DNA from: Gp6-AA40 sp035263125
GTDB lineage: Bacteria; Acidobacteriota; Vicinamibacteria; Vicinamibacterales; UBA2999
DNA length: 5,196 bases
Assembly (NCBI GenBank): GCA_035263125.1
Contig: DATFRP010000019.1
Location: forward strand, 1-5,196
Direction of reading: 5' to 3'
The translations under genes were made by a program, and so were the position numbers. The notes beneath the pieces are model-generated. The model did not search any database. It was not told the DNA's origin and saw only the letters and a list, made by a program, of their open reading frames with translations. Below are positions 1-5,009 of this stretch, in pieces. Within the stretch, counting starts at the first letter, position 1. Each line of letters starts with the position of its first letter.

Positions 1-293
1 CGCGCGGCATCGACATCACCGGACCGTGGCCGGCCGACACCGTGTTCGTCCGCGCCTCACGCGGCGAGTTCGACGTCGTGATCGCCTGCTATCACGACCA
101 GGGGCTGATCCCCGTCAAGCTCATGGCCTTCGGCCATGCAGTCAACGTGACCCTGGGGCTGCCGATCGTGCGCACGTCAGTCGATCACGGCACGGCGTTC
201 GATATCGCCGGCCGGAACCTTGCCAACCCGTCGAGCATGATTGAAGCCGTACTGCTCGCGGCCAGGCTGGCGGCGCGTTCGATCGATGATTAG
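1..293 (+). CDS. pdxA: 4-hydroxythreonine-4-phosphate dehydrogenase, C-terminal end (partial)
   Basis: This is the 3' end of a gene that enters from the left edge; the reading frame begins at base 3 and stops at TAG 291-293, giving about 96 visible codons. PdxA oxidises 4-phosphohydroxy-L-threonine with NAD(P)+ in the DXP-dependent route to pyridoxal 5'-phosphate, in the cytoplasm. The visible part carries the family's hallmark C-terminal blocks in order: GPWPADTVF, ACYHDQGLIPVK, FGHAVNVTLGLPIVRTS and SVDHGTAFDIAG. The His of SVDHG matches the metal-binding histidine near the end of E. coli PdxA (His266 from memory). The remaining tail (NPSSMIEAVLLAARLAAR) is a normal family C-terminus, so the 3' end looks intact. 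The start, the other metal-binding histidines and the upstream neighbours lie outside the window. It converges with the large minus-strand gene that ends at 629. Family assignment is firm; activity cannot be judged from a fragment. Confidence 0.96.
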   Translation, partial: RGIDITGPWPADTVFVRASRGEFDVVIACYHDQGLIPVKLMAFGHAVNVTLGLPIVRTSVDHGTAFDIAGRNLANPSSMIEAVLLAARLAARSIDD

Positions 294-320
294 CGCGCAT
301 TTCACATCGGTGTAGCGCGC

Positions 321-377
321 GTCCTTGGTCCTTCGTGCTTGGTTCTTGGTCCGTCCGATGTTCTTGGTCCCTGGTCC
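321..377 (+). repeat. Degenerate heptad tandem repeat (GTCCTTG type)
   Basis: Seven-base units run in register: GTCCTTG at 321, GTCCTTC at 328, GTGCTTG at 335, GTTCTTG at 342, GTCCGTC at 349; then a 4-base interruption (356-359), GTTCTTG at 360, GTCCCTG at 367 and a partial GTCC at 374-377. That is seven full units plus a partial one. The consensus is roughly GTYCTTG. The array is non-coding, between convergent genes. From memory, comparable heptad repeats occur between genes in acidobacterial genomes, and heptad STRR repeats are known in cyanobacteria. Function is unknown; replication slippage is enough to explain growth of the array. Confidence 0.85.
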
Positions 378-413
378 ACAGAGCGGCCGGTGCCACGTTC
401 GCGGAAAGGCAGC

Positions 414-438
414 GGATCAAGTCCCAAGGACGAAGGAC
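414..438 (-). repeat. Inverted copy of the heptad repeat
   Basis: Read on the minus strand this 25-base stretch begins GTCCTTC GTCCTTG and continues with a degenerate third unit. It matches plus-strand bases 328-352 at 21 of 25 positions, so the two form an imperfect inverted repeat separated by 61 bases. In RNA or single-stranded DNA the arms could pair into a long cruciform-like stem. The arms are built from the same 7-base unit as the array, so this is better described as heptads in both orientations than as transposon ends. Confidence 0.75.
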
Positions 439-515
439 GGCAGCTACACGGAAACGAAAACTGCTCTAGCGTCCTGACCGCGAGCGTCGTTTCGCTCGGA
501 GGCGGAAAGTGCGAT

Positions 516-540
516 GAGGTCACCAGAAACCGGTGACCTC
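516..540. terminator. Perfect 9-bp hairpin between convergent genes, possible terminator
   Basis: GAGGTCACC (516-524) and GGTGACCTC (532-540) form a perfect 9-bp stem with a 7-base loop (AGAAACC). It sits about 90 bases past the stop of the minus-strand propeller gene and about 220 bases past pdxA. Neither flank carries a run of Ts in the direction needed: GAATTGCAGA follows on the plus strand and ATCGCACTTT on the minus strand. If it ends transcription it does so weakly or with Rho; it may simply protect RNA 3' ends. The stem is certain, the role is inferred. Confidence 0.45.
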
Positions 541-628
541 GAATTGCAGATAGCGATGGCATCCCAGCCGTAACTCTGAGATCGTGGGAGATGCCGGATG
601 TCCGCCTATTGACCTTTCGCGCAATCCT

Positions 629-2806
629 TCAACGAAAGTTGTCAAGCCGCATCAAGTCAGCATCGAACCGCACCACCTTCGTCGCCAATGCCCAGCGGCC
701 GTTGCTGGACACCGTCAGGTGCGGGTAGATCCCCGGTAGCCGGAATCCAAGGCGACCCAGCCGACCCACGCGCTGATCGCTGAAACGGTAGATATCGATC
801 GCATCGAAGTCGGCCTCGCGGGTGACGAACACGATCCCTGCGTCCGTAACCGACCACAGGAACGGTCGAACACCCTCGACCACCGGCTCCTCGAGTCCGC
901 CCTCGGCAGGCAGGCGCATCACTCTGGCAGTCGCACTCACGGCTAGTCCCGCCGGAGGACGGTCGAGATAGAAGATGTAGCGGCCATCTGCCGACTCGCG
1001 CGGCTCGAAGCCGCCGTTGCGGGTGAACCGGGTAGCTTGGCCACCATCGGCAGAGATCCGCCAGATGTCCGCTATCATTCCTGCCCGCGTCGACGCGAAA
1101 TAGATCCACCGACCGTCCCCCGACCACGTCGGAACGCCGTCAATGGAGGGTTCTGTGGTAAGCCGGCGTACGGCGCCCCCCTCTCTTCCGACGACGTAGA
1201 CGTCGGTGTTCCCGCTGCTGGCTGCTTCGAACGCTATGTGTGAGCCGTCCGGCGACCATCCGCCAACCCACACTCCGGCTGCACCAAGTGTTGTGACCTG
1301 TCGAGGAGCGCTCCCATCGCGGCCGGCGACCCAGACCTCGGAAGCGCCTGAGCGGAACGATGCGACCGCAACCCAACTACCGTCTCGCGAGAATCGAGCC
1401 GAACCTTCGATGCGAGTCGAGTTCCAGAAGGGCTGCGTCTCGATCGTGTCATTCACCCGGCGCGCGTCGAGATCCATCAACTGAAAGTCGACGTCGCGGG
1501 TGATGGTTTGGAACGCCAGGCGCGCGGGGTGCTCGGGAGTGGGTCTCGATATCGACGGATTCGTCGCCGCTGCCGGGATGTCGGCAATGGGCGATCCTCG
1601 AGCCGGTGCGGCACTGTTCGCATGGATGCGCCACAACCGACTGGCTGGCGGCTCGTCAACGTCGTACACAATCTCACGACCATCCGGCGTCCACGTAAGC
1701 CCATACATCGTCGTGCCCCAGTTCGTGAGCCGCCGCGGTTCGCCACCTTCGACGGGTACGACGTAGAGGTCGGCGATTCCTGGCTTCTCATAACGGATGA
1801 ATGCGAGGGACTTGCCGTCTGGTGAAACGTGAAACCTCCAGTCCCCGTCGCCGACAGGGGCCTGCGTCAGGCGACGACGCTCGAGCGTGTCGAGGAACAC
1901 CTGATAGATGCCGAAGGGACCGGTGTGCGATTCACGATCGCGGATGAGTACCGACTTCGAGTCGCCAGCCCACGAGACATGAGTGCCCGAGGTGGATACC
2001 TGTCGCTCTGCGCCGCCGAGTTGGGAAATGGTGAAGACACCCTGCCCATCTCGCACGAAAGCGAGCTGCCGTCCGTCAGGAGACCACGCCGGGCTGTCTT
2101 CCGAGCCCGGAGTTTGTGTCAACTGCCGAAGGGCTTCGCTCTCGACAGCCTTCAGGTAGATGTCGGTCGGACCGGCCTCGGCATGGCCCGACCATGCGAA
2201 AGCGACAAGGCTGCCGTCCGGGGACAACGCCGGCGATCCCTCCACACCCGGGTACGACACCAAGGGCACCAGCTGGGGTGGATCGCCCGCTGATCTGAGA
2301 AAAGGATGGAAGACGAGCGCGATGGCGATCACCGCAGCTGCGGCGATCACGGCACCGACAGCGAGCCCCTTGCGCCCGGGTCCCCTAATCGCTGCGCGCT
2401 GCGACTCCGAGGCAGCGACCGGGGCGGTGTGTAAAGGGGAGACGGCATACGCGTGGAAGACCGGGACATAGGTCCCCTTCGGGAGCGAGATGACGACGGG
2501 ATCAGATCGACCCTCGTAGTACTCGCGTAGCTTGTCGCGGAGCCGTCTGGCGTCAACCCGGACGACGGGATCCGTCCCGCCGTCGAAGTCCGTGCCCTTC
2601 CCGTACAGCTCGTGGGCCAGCACTGCCTCTTTGAGCGAATGTTCCTCCCCGGCCAGCCGCTGCTCGACGATGAACGAGAGGAACCGCCGCAGGTGTTGCG
2701 ATCGAGAGAAGACCTCGCTCGCGAGGATTCTGTCGAGCTCAGCGCGAATGTCCGCATCCGACAGATCGCGCCGCGCCTGGGCGGTTACGTCGGTTTCCGA
2801 GGGCAT
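629..2806 (-). CDS. Membrane-anchored PD40/TolB-like beta-propeller protein with N-terminal cytoplasmic domain
   Basis: The 725-residue product has three parts. Residues ~23-117 form a helical, charged domain containing LRRFLSFIVEQRLAG, LKEAVLAHELYG, DPVVRVDARRLRDKLREYY and LPKGTYVPVF; this block is widespread at the N-terminus of acidobacterial and proteobacterial signalling-type proteins and may be winged-helix-like. Residues ~146-168 are one hydrophobic membrane helix. Residues ~180-725 carry repeated PD40 blades, each with an xPDGxxxAF-like core: SPDGSLVAF 195, SPDGRQLAF 242, SPDGKSLAF 328, TPDGREIVY 373, SRDGSWVAV 473, SPDGSHIAF 518, SGDGRWIYF 562 and SADGRYIFY 605. Topology should place the first domain inside and the propeller outside the inner membrane. 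There is no cysteine. Start: ATG at 2806 with AGGGA seven bases upstream (2818-2814). The propeller probably binds a protein or ligand; no catalytic domain is seen. It lies divergent to the secreted protease gene. A sensor or regulator role, by analogy to CadC-type membrane proteins, is an inference. Confidence 0.88.
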   Translation of the reverse strand: MPSETDVTAQARRDLSDADIRAELDRILASEVFSRSQHLRRFLSFIVEQRLAGEEHSLKEAVLAHELYGKGTDFDGGTDPVVRVDARRLRDKLREYYEGRSDPVVISLPKGTYVPVFHAYAVSPLHTAPVAASESQRAAIRGPGRKGLAVGAVIAAAAVIAIALVFHPFLRSAGDPPQLVPLVSYPGVEGSPALSPDGSLVAFAWSGHAEAGPTDIYLKAVESEALRQLTQTPGSEDSPAWSPDGRQLAFVRDGQGVFTISQLGGAERQVSTSGTHVSWAGDSKSVLIRDRESHTGPFGIYQVFLDTLERRRLTQAPVGDGDWRFHVSPDGKSLAFIRYEKPGIADLYVVPVEGGEPRRLTNWGTTMYGLTWTPDGREIVYDVDEPPASRLWRIHANSAAPARGSPIADIPAAATNPSISRPTPEHPARLAFQTITRDVDFQLMDLDARRVNDTIETQPFWNSTRIEGSARFSRDGSWVAVASFRSGASEVWVAGRDGSAPRQVTTLGAAGVWVGGWSPDGSHIAFEAASSGNTDVYVVGREGGAVRRLTTEPSIDGVPTWSGDGRWIYFASTRAGMIADIWRISADGGQATRFTRNGGFEPRESADGRYIFYLDRPPAGLAVSATARVMRLPAEGGLEEPVVEGVRPFLWSVTDAGIVFVTREADFDAIDIYRFSDQRVGRLGRLGFRLPGIYPHLTVSSNGRWALATKVVRFDADLMRLDNFR

Positions 2807-2994
2807 CAGAGCGTCCCTGCGCGCGAACCGAAGTGTACAACGGCCGCGCTGAGACCGCTGCCGCCCAGTTTCTCAGAGGTAGAACACCGTAGAGATCTGA
2901 CGTCCCCTGGCGATGTGGAGCACTGTTCGTCTCGATCGATGAGCCGCACGGCAATCGGTGAACGCAGCGGCAATTCTCGAGAACAGGAGGCTCC
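2807..2994. promoter_or_regulatory. Divergent intergenic region between propeller gene and secreted protease
   Basis: This 188-bp region must hold the start signals for both genes. On the minus strand a TACACT element (2837-2832) is a possible -10 box about 26 bases before the ATG of the propeller gene, but there is no good -35 at the right spacing. On the plus strand only the strong Shine-Dalgarno sequence before 2995 is clear; I see no convincing -10/-35 pair. No strong long palindrome stands out apart from short ones such as TCGATCGA near 2935. Promoter positions are therefore tentative. Confidence 0.4.
2985..2990 (+). promoter_or_regulatory. Ribosome binding site of the S1 protease gene
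   Basis: AGGAGG is a perfect match to the anti-Shine-Dalgarno sequence and lies four bases before the ATG at 2995. The spacing is slightly short, but no competing in-frame start lies nearby, so it fixes this start codon. Confidence 0.85.
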
Positions 2995-3852
2995 ATGGCT
3001 CGACCCGGTCTGACCTCAACAGCGGCGTTGATCGGTATTCTGGCGATCCCTCTCTTCAATCGTCCCGTGGGCGCCCTCGGCCACGCCGCCCACCCGCACG
3101 TCGGCACCATCCTGGTCTGGCGTGATGCAAACAACCCGCTCGGCCTTCCCGGCGGCCTTGCGACCTATGTGACCGGCGTTCTCATTCACCCACAGGTCAT
3201 CCTTACGGCCGGGCACTTCACGGCCAGAATCGAGGGTGTGGCCGCCGGCGGACAAGTGCCGCCCTGGCTGCGAATCGTCGCCAGCTTCTCGCCAAACGCG
3301 TTCGACCAGTCCACATGGATCGACCTCAATCGCGCACTCGGCACGTGCGTCGCTCATCCGACGTTTCCGAGACCGTGCACGCCCCAGAGCTGCCCGTTCA
3401 ACGACATCGACGGTCAGCACGAGCCTGGAATCAACGATGTGGGTTTGTGTTTTCTCGACCAGCCCGTACGTGGCATCCGCCCCGCCAGGCTGGCAGACCG
3501 AAGCCTCGATCGCCGTGGTATCCGTGGCACGAGAATGACCATCGTCGGCTACGGGACGACCGCGCCGCCGCCTGGCGGTCCGTCTGACACATCGAACTAT
3601 GACGGCCTGCGCCGGTGGGGAACGTCGACGGTCGATCACGTCCTCGATCAGGACTGGGTGACGTTCAACCGCGATCCCGTCACCGTCTGCTTTGGCGACT
3701 CCGGTGCCCCGACGTTCTTCGATGGGCGAGTGGTCGCGATTGCATCGGACGGCGGGGCGGACTGCGCCTCGGCTGACGTGCGGGCTCGAGTGGACAGCAA
3801 GGACGTGCGCGACTGGATCAAGTCGCAGATCGATCAGCGGTTTCCGTTTTGA
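2995..3852 (+). CDS. Secreted trypsin-like (S1 family) serine protease
   Basis: The 285-residue product begins with a Sec-type signal peptide: short basic start, hydrophobic core at residues ~10-21 (AALIGILAIPLF) and a likely cleavage site near residues 29-31. The S1 triad is visible: His74 in VILTAGHFT, Asp148 in NDVGLCFLD (the DIAL position) and Ser236 in CFGDSGAPTFF. Cys232 and Cys257 fit the conserved pair flanking the active-site loop; four more cysteines (118, 128, 133, 152) could form two further disulfides. Six residues before the Ser, at the position that sets trypsin specificity, is Thr230 rather than Asp, so cleavage after Arg/Lys is not expected. There is no IVGG-type activation sequence after the signal peptide, so activation differs from classical zymogens. 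GDSGAP replaces the common GDSGGP. Translation ends at TGA immediately followed by an in-frame TAG. It should act in the periplasm or outside the cell. It is divergent to the propeller gene. Substrate is unknown. Confidence 0.9.
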   Translation: MARPGLTSTAALIGILAIPLFNRPVGALGHAAHPHVGTILVWRDANNPLGLPGGLATYVTGVLIHPQVILTAGHFTARIEGVAAGGQVPPWLRIVASFSPNAFDQSTWIDLNRALGTCVAHPTFPRPCTPQSCPFNDIDGQHEPGINDVGLCFLDQPVRGIRPARLADRSLDRRGIRGTRMTIVGYGTTAPPPGGPSDTSNYDGLRRWGTSTVDHVLDQDWVTFNRDPVTVCFGDSGAPTFFDGRVVAIASDGGADCASADVRARVDSKDVRDWIKSQIDQRFPF

Positions 3853-4084
3853 TAGAGCCGATGCGCTGCCTGGCCACAACGCCGTCTTGGCGCGACCAGA
3901 TTCGGAGGTGGAAAAGAGGAACCCTCGACTTCCTCGTGCCATCGTCGCCGCTGGCGGGGTTTGTAGAAGCTCCTGCCCAGCGCGCAGATCGGTTTTGAAA
4001 CTGGGCAGACCGCGGCGGAGGCGCCACCCGCGCGGCAGGCGTTGGCGCAAGATGAAGGGCGATGCTACCGTTCTGGCGAGTTGA
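3853..4084. other. Non-coding stretch after the protease gene
   Basis: I see no gene I can support here. Open frames exist on both strands because of high GC content, but none has a family-like sequence or a ribosome binding site. An 8-bp inverted repeat, CTGCCCAG (3973-3980) and CTGGGCAG (4001-4008), encloses a 20-base loop; it has no T-run. A GC-rich stem is possible between CCGCG (4010-4014) and CGCGG (4031-4035). The stretch may be decayed sequence belonging to the scar at 4085-4320. Confidence 0.5.
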
Positions 4085-4168
4085 ACACTTCGCCGGGCCG
4101 AGGTCCACTGGTACGAGGCTCACGGTGTCGGCAAGCGGGGCGTGAAGATCAAGCGTTTGTTGGATTGA
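4085..4168 (+). pseudogene. Remnant: 3' end of a small unrecognised gene
   Basis: After an in-frame TGA at 4082-4084, this frame reads 27 codons to TGA 4166-4168. They include HWYEAHGVGKRGVKIKR, a pattern rich in aromatic and alternating charged residues that looks like real protein and not like the Arg/Pro/Ala-rich shadow readings common elsewhere in the window. From memory, WYEAHGIGxxxxKIKR-type endings occur in short hypothetical proteins, but I cannot name a family. There is no start codon with a ribosome binding site, so I treat it as a leftover C-terminus, not a gene. Its stop lies within about 6 bases of the point where the opposing vapC loses its family sequence. Confidence 0.45.
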
Positions 4169-4320
4169 ACATCGCCTTTGTCGCCAATGAGGAGCTCGCC
4201 GTAAACGAAATCGTGGCCAGCCACTTCGTCGCGACTCAGAAGGTCATCCAGCTTACTTGCGTGTGGCGCTCGGTTCGACAGGAACCGAATCCAGACGGAT
4301 GTGTCGACCAAGACACTCAT
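4120..4320 (-). pseudogene. vapC: Truncated VapC-type PIN-domain toxin
   Basis: The reading frame is 66 codons, about half the usual ~130 of a VapC ribonuclease. The start is typical: MSVLVDTSVWIRFLS carries the first PIN acidic residue (Asp6), and VYGELLIGDKG carries the second (Glu42). After residue ~49 (base ~4174) the sequence no longer resembles VapC and reaches a stop at 4120. The later PIN acids, normally in WxDxHLLA-like and LWTxDxRL-like blocks, are missing, and I could not find them further along in any frame down to the protease gene. Without them the metal site that cleaves RNA cannot form, so the toxin should be inactive. The ATG overlaps the vapB stop (ATGA), as in an intact vapBC operon, so translation was coupled. 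It was probably a complete toxin before a deletion or recombination at ~4170. Confidence 0.82.
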
Positions 4321-4535
4321 GCAGCCGAATGCCGGGCCGAGGAAGACCGCTCACGTCGTCGACGGATGTCGCGAGCCCGTGGCTCCGACCCGCGAAGCGC
4401 GCGAATACGCTCGTAGGCGGCACGACGGATCAGCGCCTCAAGACCAAGCCGAACGGTGTCGGTGTCCGTCTTGGCGCCCGCCGCCGACTTGGCCTCGAGT
4501 AGGAGCTGCTCGTCGATGTGCAGGGTCTTTTTCAT
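4317..4535 (-). CDS. vapB: VapB-type antitoxin (orphan)
   Basis: The 72-residue product begins MKKTLHIDEQLLLEAKSAAG and continues with a helix (TVRLGLEALIRRAAYERIRAL), which is the layout of the VapB/DUF2191 antitoxin family: an N-terminal strand and two helices that make a dimeric DNA-binding fold, then a flexible basic tail that wraps the VapC toxin. The RGSEPRARDIRRRR tail fits the toxin-binding part; the last ~10 residues (SSSARHSAA) are more variable. I chose ATG 4535 because the family sequence begins there; the frame stays open far upstream across padR, but that part is antisense readthrough. No Shine-Dalgarno sequence precedes the start, and a CATAAT box lies just upstream, so the mRNA may be leaderless. 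It overlaps truncated vapC by four bases. With the toxin broken it is an orphan that may still bind its operator. Confidence 0.85.
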   Translation of the reverse strand: MKKTLHIDEQLLLEAKSAAGAKTDTDTVRLGLEALIRRAAYERIRALRGSEPRARDIRRRRERSSSARHSAA

Positions 4536-4652
4536 ACATCCGATTATGCCGTATACGTATGGGCCGCTGGCCTGAGCACGGTGCCACACACGTTGTGAAC
4601 CCACACCAGCCAGTACTTGAGGCATATACATATCACTTGATACATAGTTGGC
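4536..4652. promoter_or_regulatory. Divergent promoter/operator region between vapB and padR
   Basis: This 117-bp region separates two divergent regulator genes and has AT-rich ends and a GC-richer middle. Next to vapB lie CATAAT on the minus strand (4548-4543, a possible -10) and GTATACGTAT (4551-4560), which contains the palindromes GTATAC and ATACGTAT and could be the VapB operator. Next to padR lie the elements described separately. Each gene's likely -10 sits within about 10 bases of its start codon, which suggests two leaderless transcripts. Confidence 0.5.
4617..4646 (+). promoter_or_regulatory. Candidate padR promoter with overlapping operator
   Basis: TTGAGG (4617-4622) and TACATA (4641-4646) make a -35/-10 pair with an 18-base spacer. 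Transcription would begin at about the GTG start codon (4653), which fits the absence of a Shine-Dalgarno sequence. Inside lies the perfect palindrome TATCA-CT-TGATA (4631-4642), and ATACAT is repeated 14 bases apart (4626 and 4640). PadR proteins usually bind dyads overlapping their own promoter, so this is the likely autorepression site. Inferred from sequence alone. Confidence 0.42.
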
Positions 4653-5009
4653 GTGCCAAAACCGAAGCCCGACGCGTTCCTGCCGCTCAAGAGCAACTGG
4701 TTCCACATTCTCATCTGCCTGGTCGAGGGCGATCAGCATGGCTACGGCATTCAGCAGGACGTGCTGGAACGAAGCGGCGGAAAGGTGCGGCTGTGGCCAG
4801 CAACGTTGTACGGCTCGTTGAAACGGCTGATCGAGAAGGGTCTGATCGCCGAGTCCGGCGAGCGTCCAGCGCCTGAGCTCGACGATGCCCGTCGTCGGTA
4901 TTACAAGCTCACGCCGCTCGGCCGGCAGGTGCTCGATCTGGAAAGTCAGCGTCTGAAGGATCTGGTGCGGGTGCTCGATGCAAGACGCCGACGGGAGGCG
5001 CGATCGTGA
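4653..5009 (+). CDS. PadR family transcriptional regulator
   Basis: The 118-residue product is a compact PadR repressor. Residues ~12-90 form the winged helix-turn-helix: WFHILICLVEGDQHGYGIQQDV (the hallmark LxxG-x-x-HGYxI block), then GGKVRLWPATLYGSLKRLIEKGLI (recognition helix after the PATLY turn) and RRRYYKLTPLGRQVL (the wing). A short basic helix at ~95-118 would make the dimer, as in the small PadR subclass without a long C-terminal domain. The start is GTG at 4653: the next in-frame stop upstream is at 4638 and no other start lies between. It has no ribosome binding site and may be read from a leaderless mRNA. Its stop overlaps the next gene's start (GTGA), so the two are co-translated. 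In Acidobacteriota such PadR genes commonly sit just before ADOP permeases and are thought to control them. The effector is unknown. Confidence 0.92.
   Translation: MPKPKPDAFLPLKSNWFHILICLVEGDQHGYGIQQDVLERSGGKVRLWPATLYGSLKRLIEKGLIAESGERPAPELDDARRRYYKLTPLGRQVLDLESQRLKDLVRVLDARRRREARS
4994..4998 (+). promoter_or_regulatory. Ribosome binding site of the permease gene, inside padR
   Basis: GGAGG lies seven bases before the GTG at 5006, inside the last codons of padR. The strong site and the GTGA overlap decide the permease start and indicate translational coupling. Confidence 0.75.

Larger units (their letters stand above)
294..628. other. Intergenic region between convergent genes, with repeats and hairpins, no gene
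   Basis: This gap lies between the stop of pdxA (+) and the stop of the propeller gene (-). It holds a heptad array, a shorter inverted copy of it, a small hairpin at 481-498 (CGAGCG / CGCTCG, 6-nt loop), a perfect 9-bp hairpin at 516-540, and an imperfect stem at 558-595 (GGCAT+CCCA pairing with TGGG+ATGCC around a 2-nt bulge). Short open frames cross it on both strands, but their translations are low-complexity readings of the heptads with no family resemblance, so I call no gene. None of the stems is followed by a clear T-run, so a classical intrinsic terminator is not shown, although the position calls for transcription termination from both sides. Confidence 0.7.

Noticed and set aside
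302..562. Short open frames on both strands across the heptad repeat region
   Set aside because: They are low-complexity translations of the repeats with no ribosome binding sites and no family resemblance.
1829..2293. 154-codon plus-strand open frame inside the propeller gene
   Set aside because: It is antisense to clear PD40 repeats and has no ribosome binding site or recognisable motif.
3973..4008. 8-bp inverted repeat CTGCCCAG/CTGGGCAG as a terminator for the protease gene
   Set aside because: The loop is 20 bases and no T-run follows on either strand. It may be chance in GC-rich DNA.
3016..4050. 344-codon minus-strand open frame opposite the protease gene
   Set aside because: Its translation is Arg/Gly/Ala-rich without family motifs, and the plus strand encodes an S1 protease with signal peptide, triad and strong ribosome binding site.
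4120..4170. Integron attC-like sequence (CCAACAAACG on the minus strand near the vapC break)
   Set aside because: The left-hand motif resembles an attC R'' site, but no matching inverted partner with a GTTRRRY core lies within 60-150 bases, and no integrase is present.
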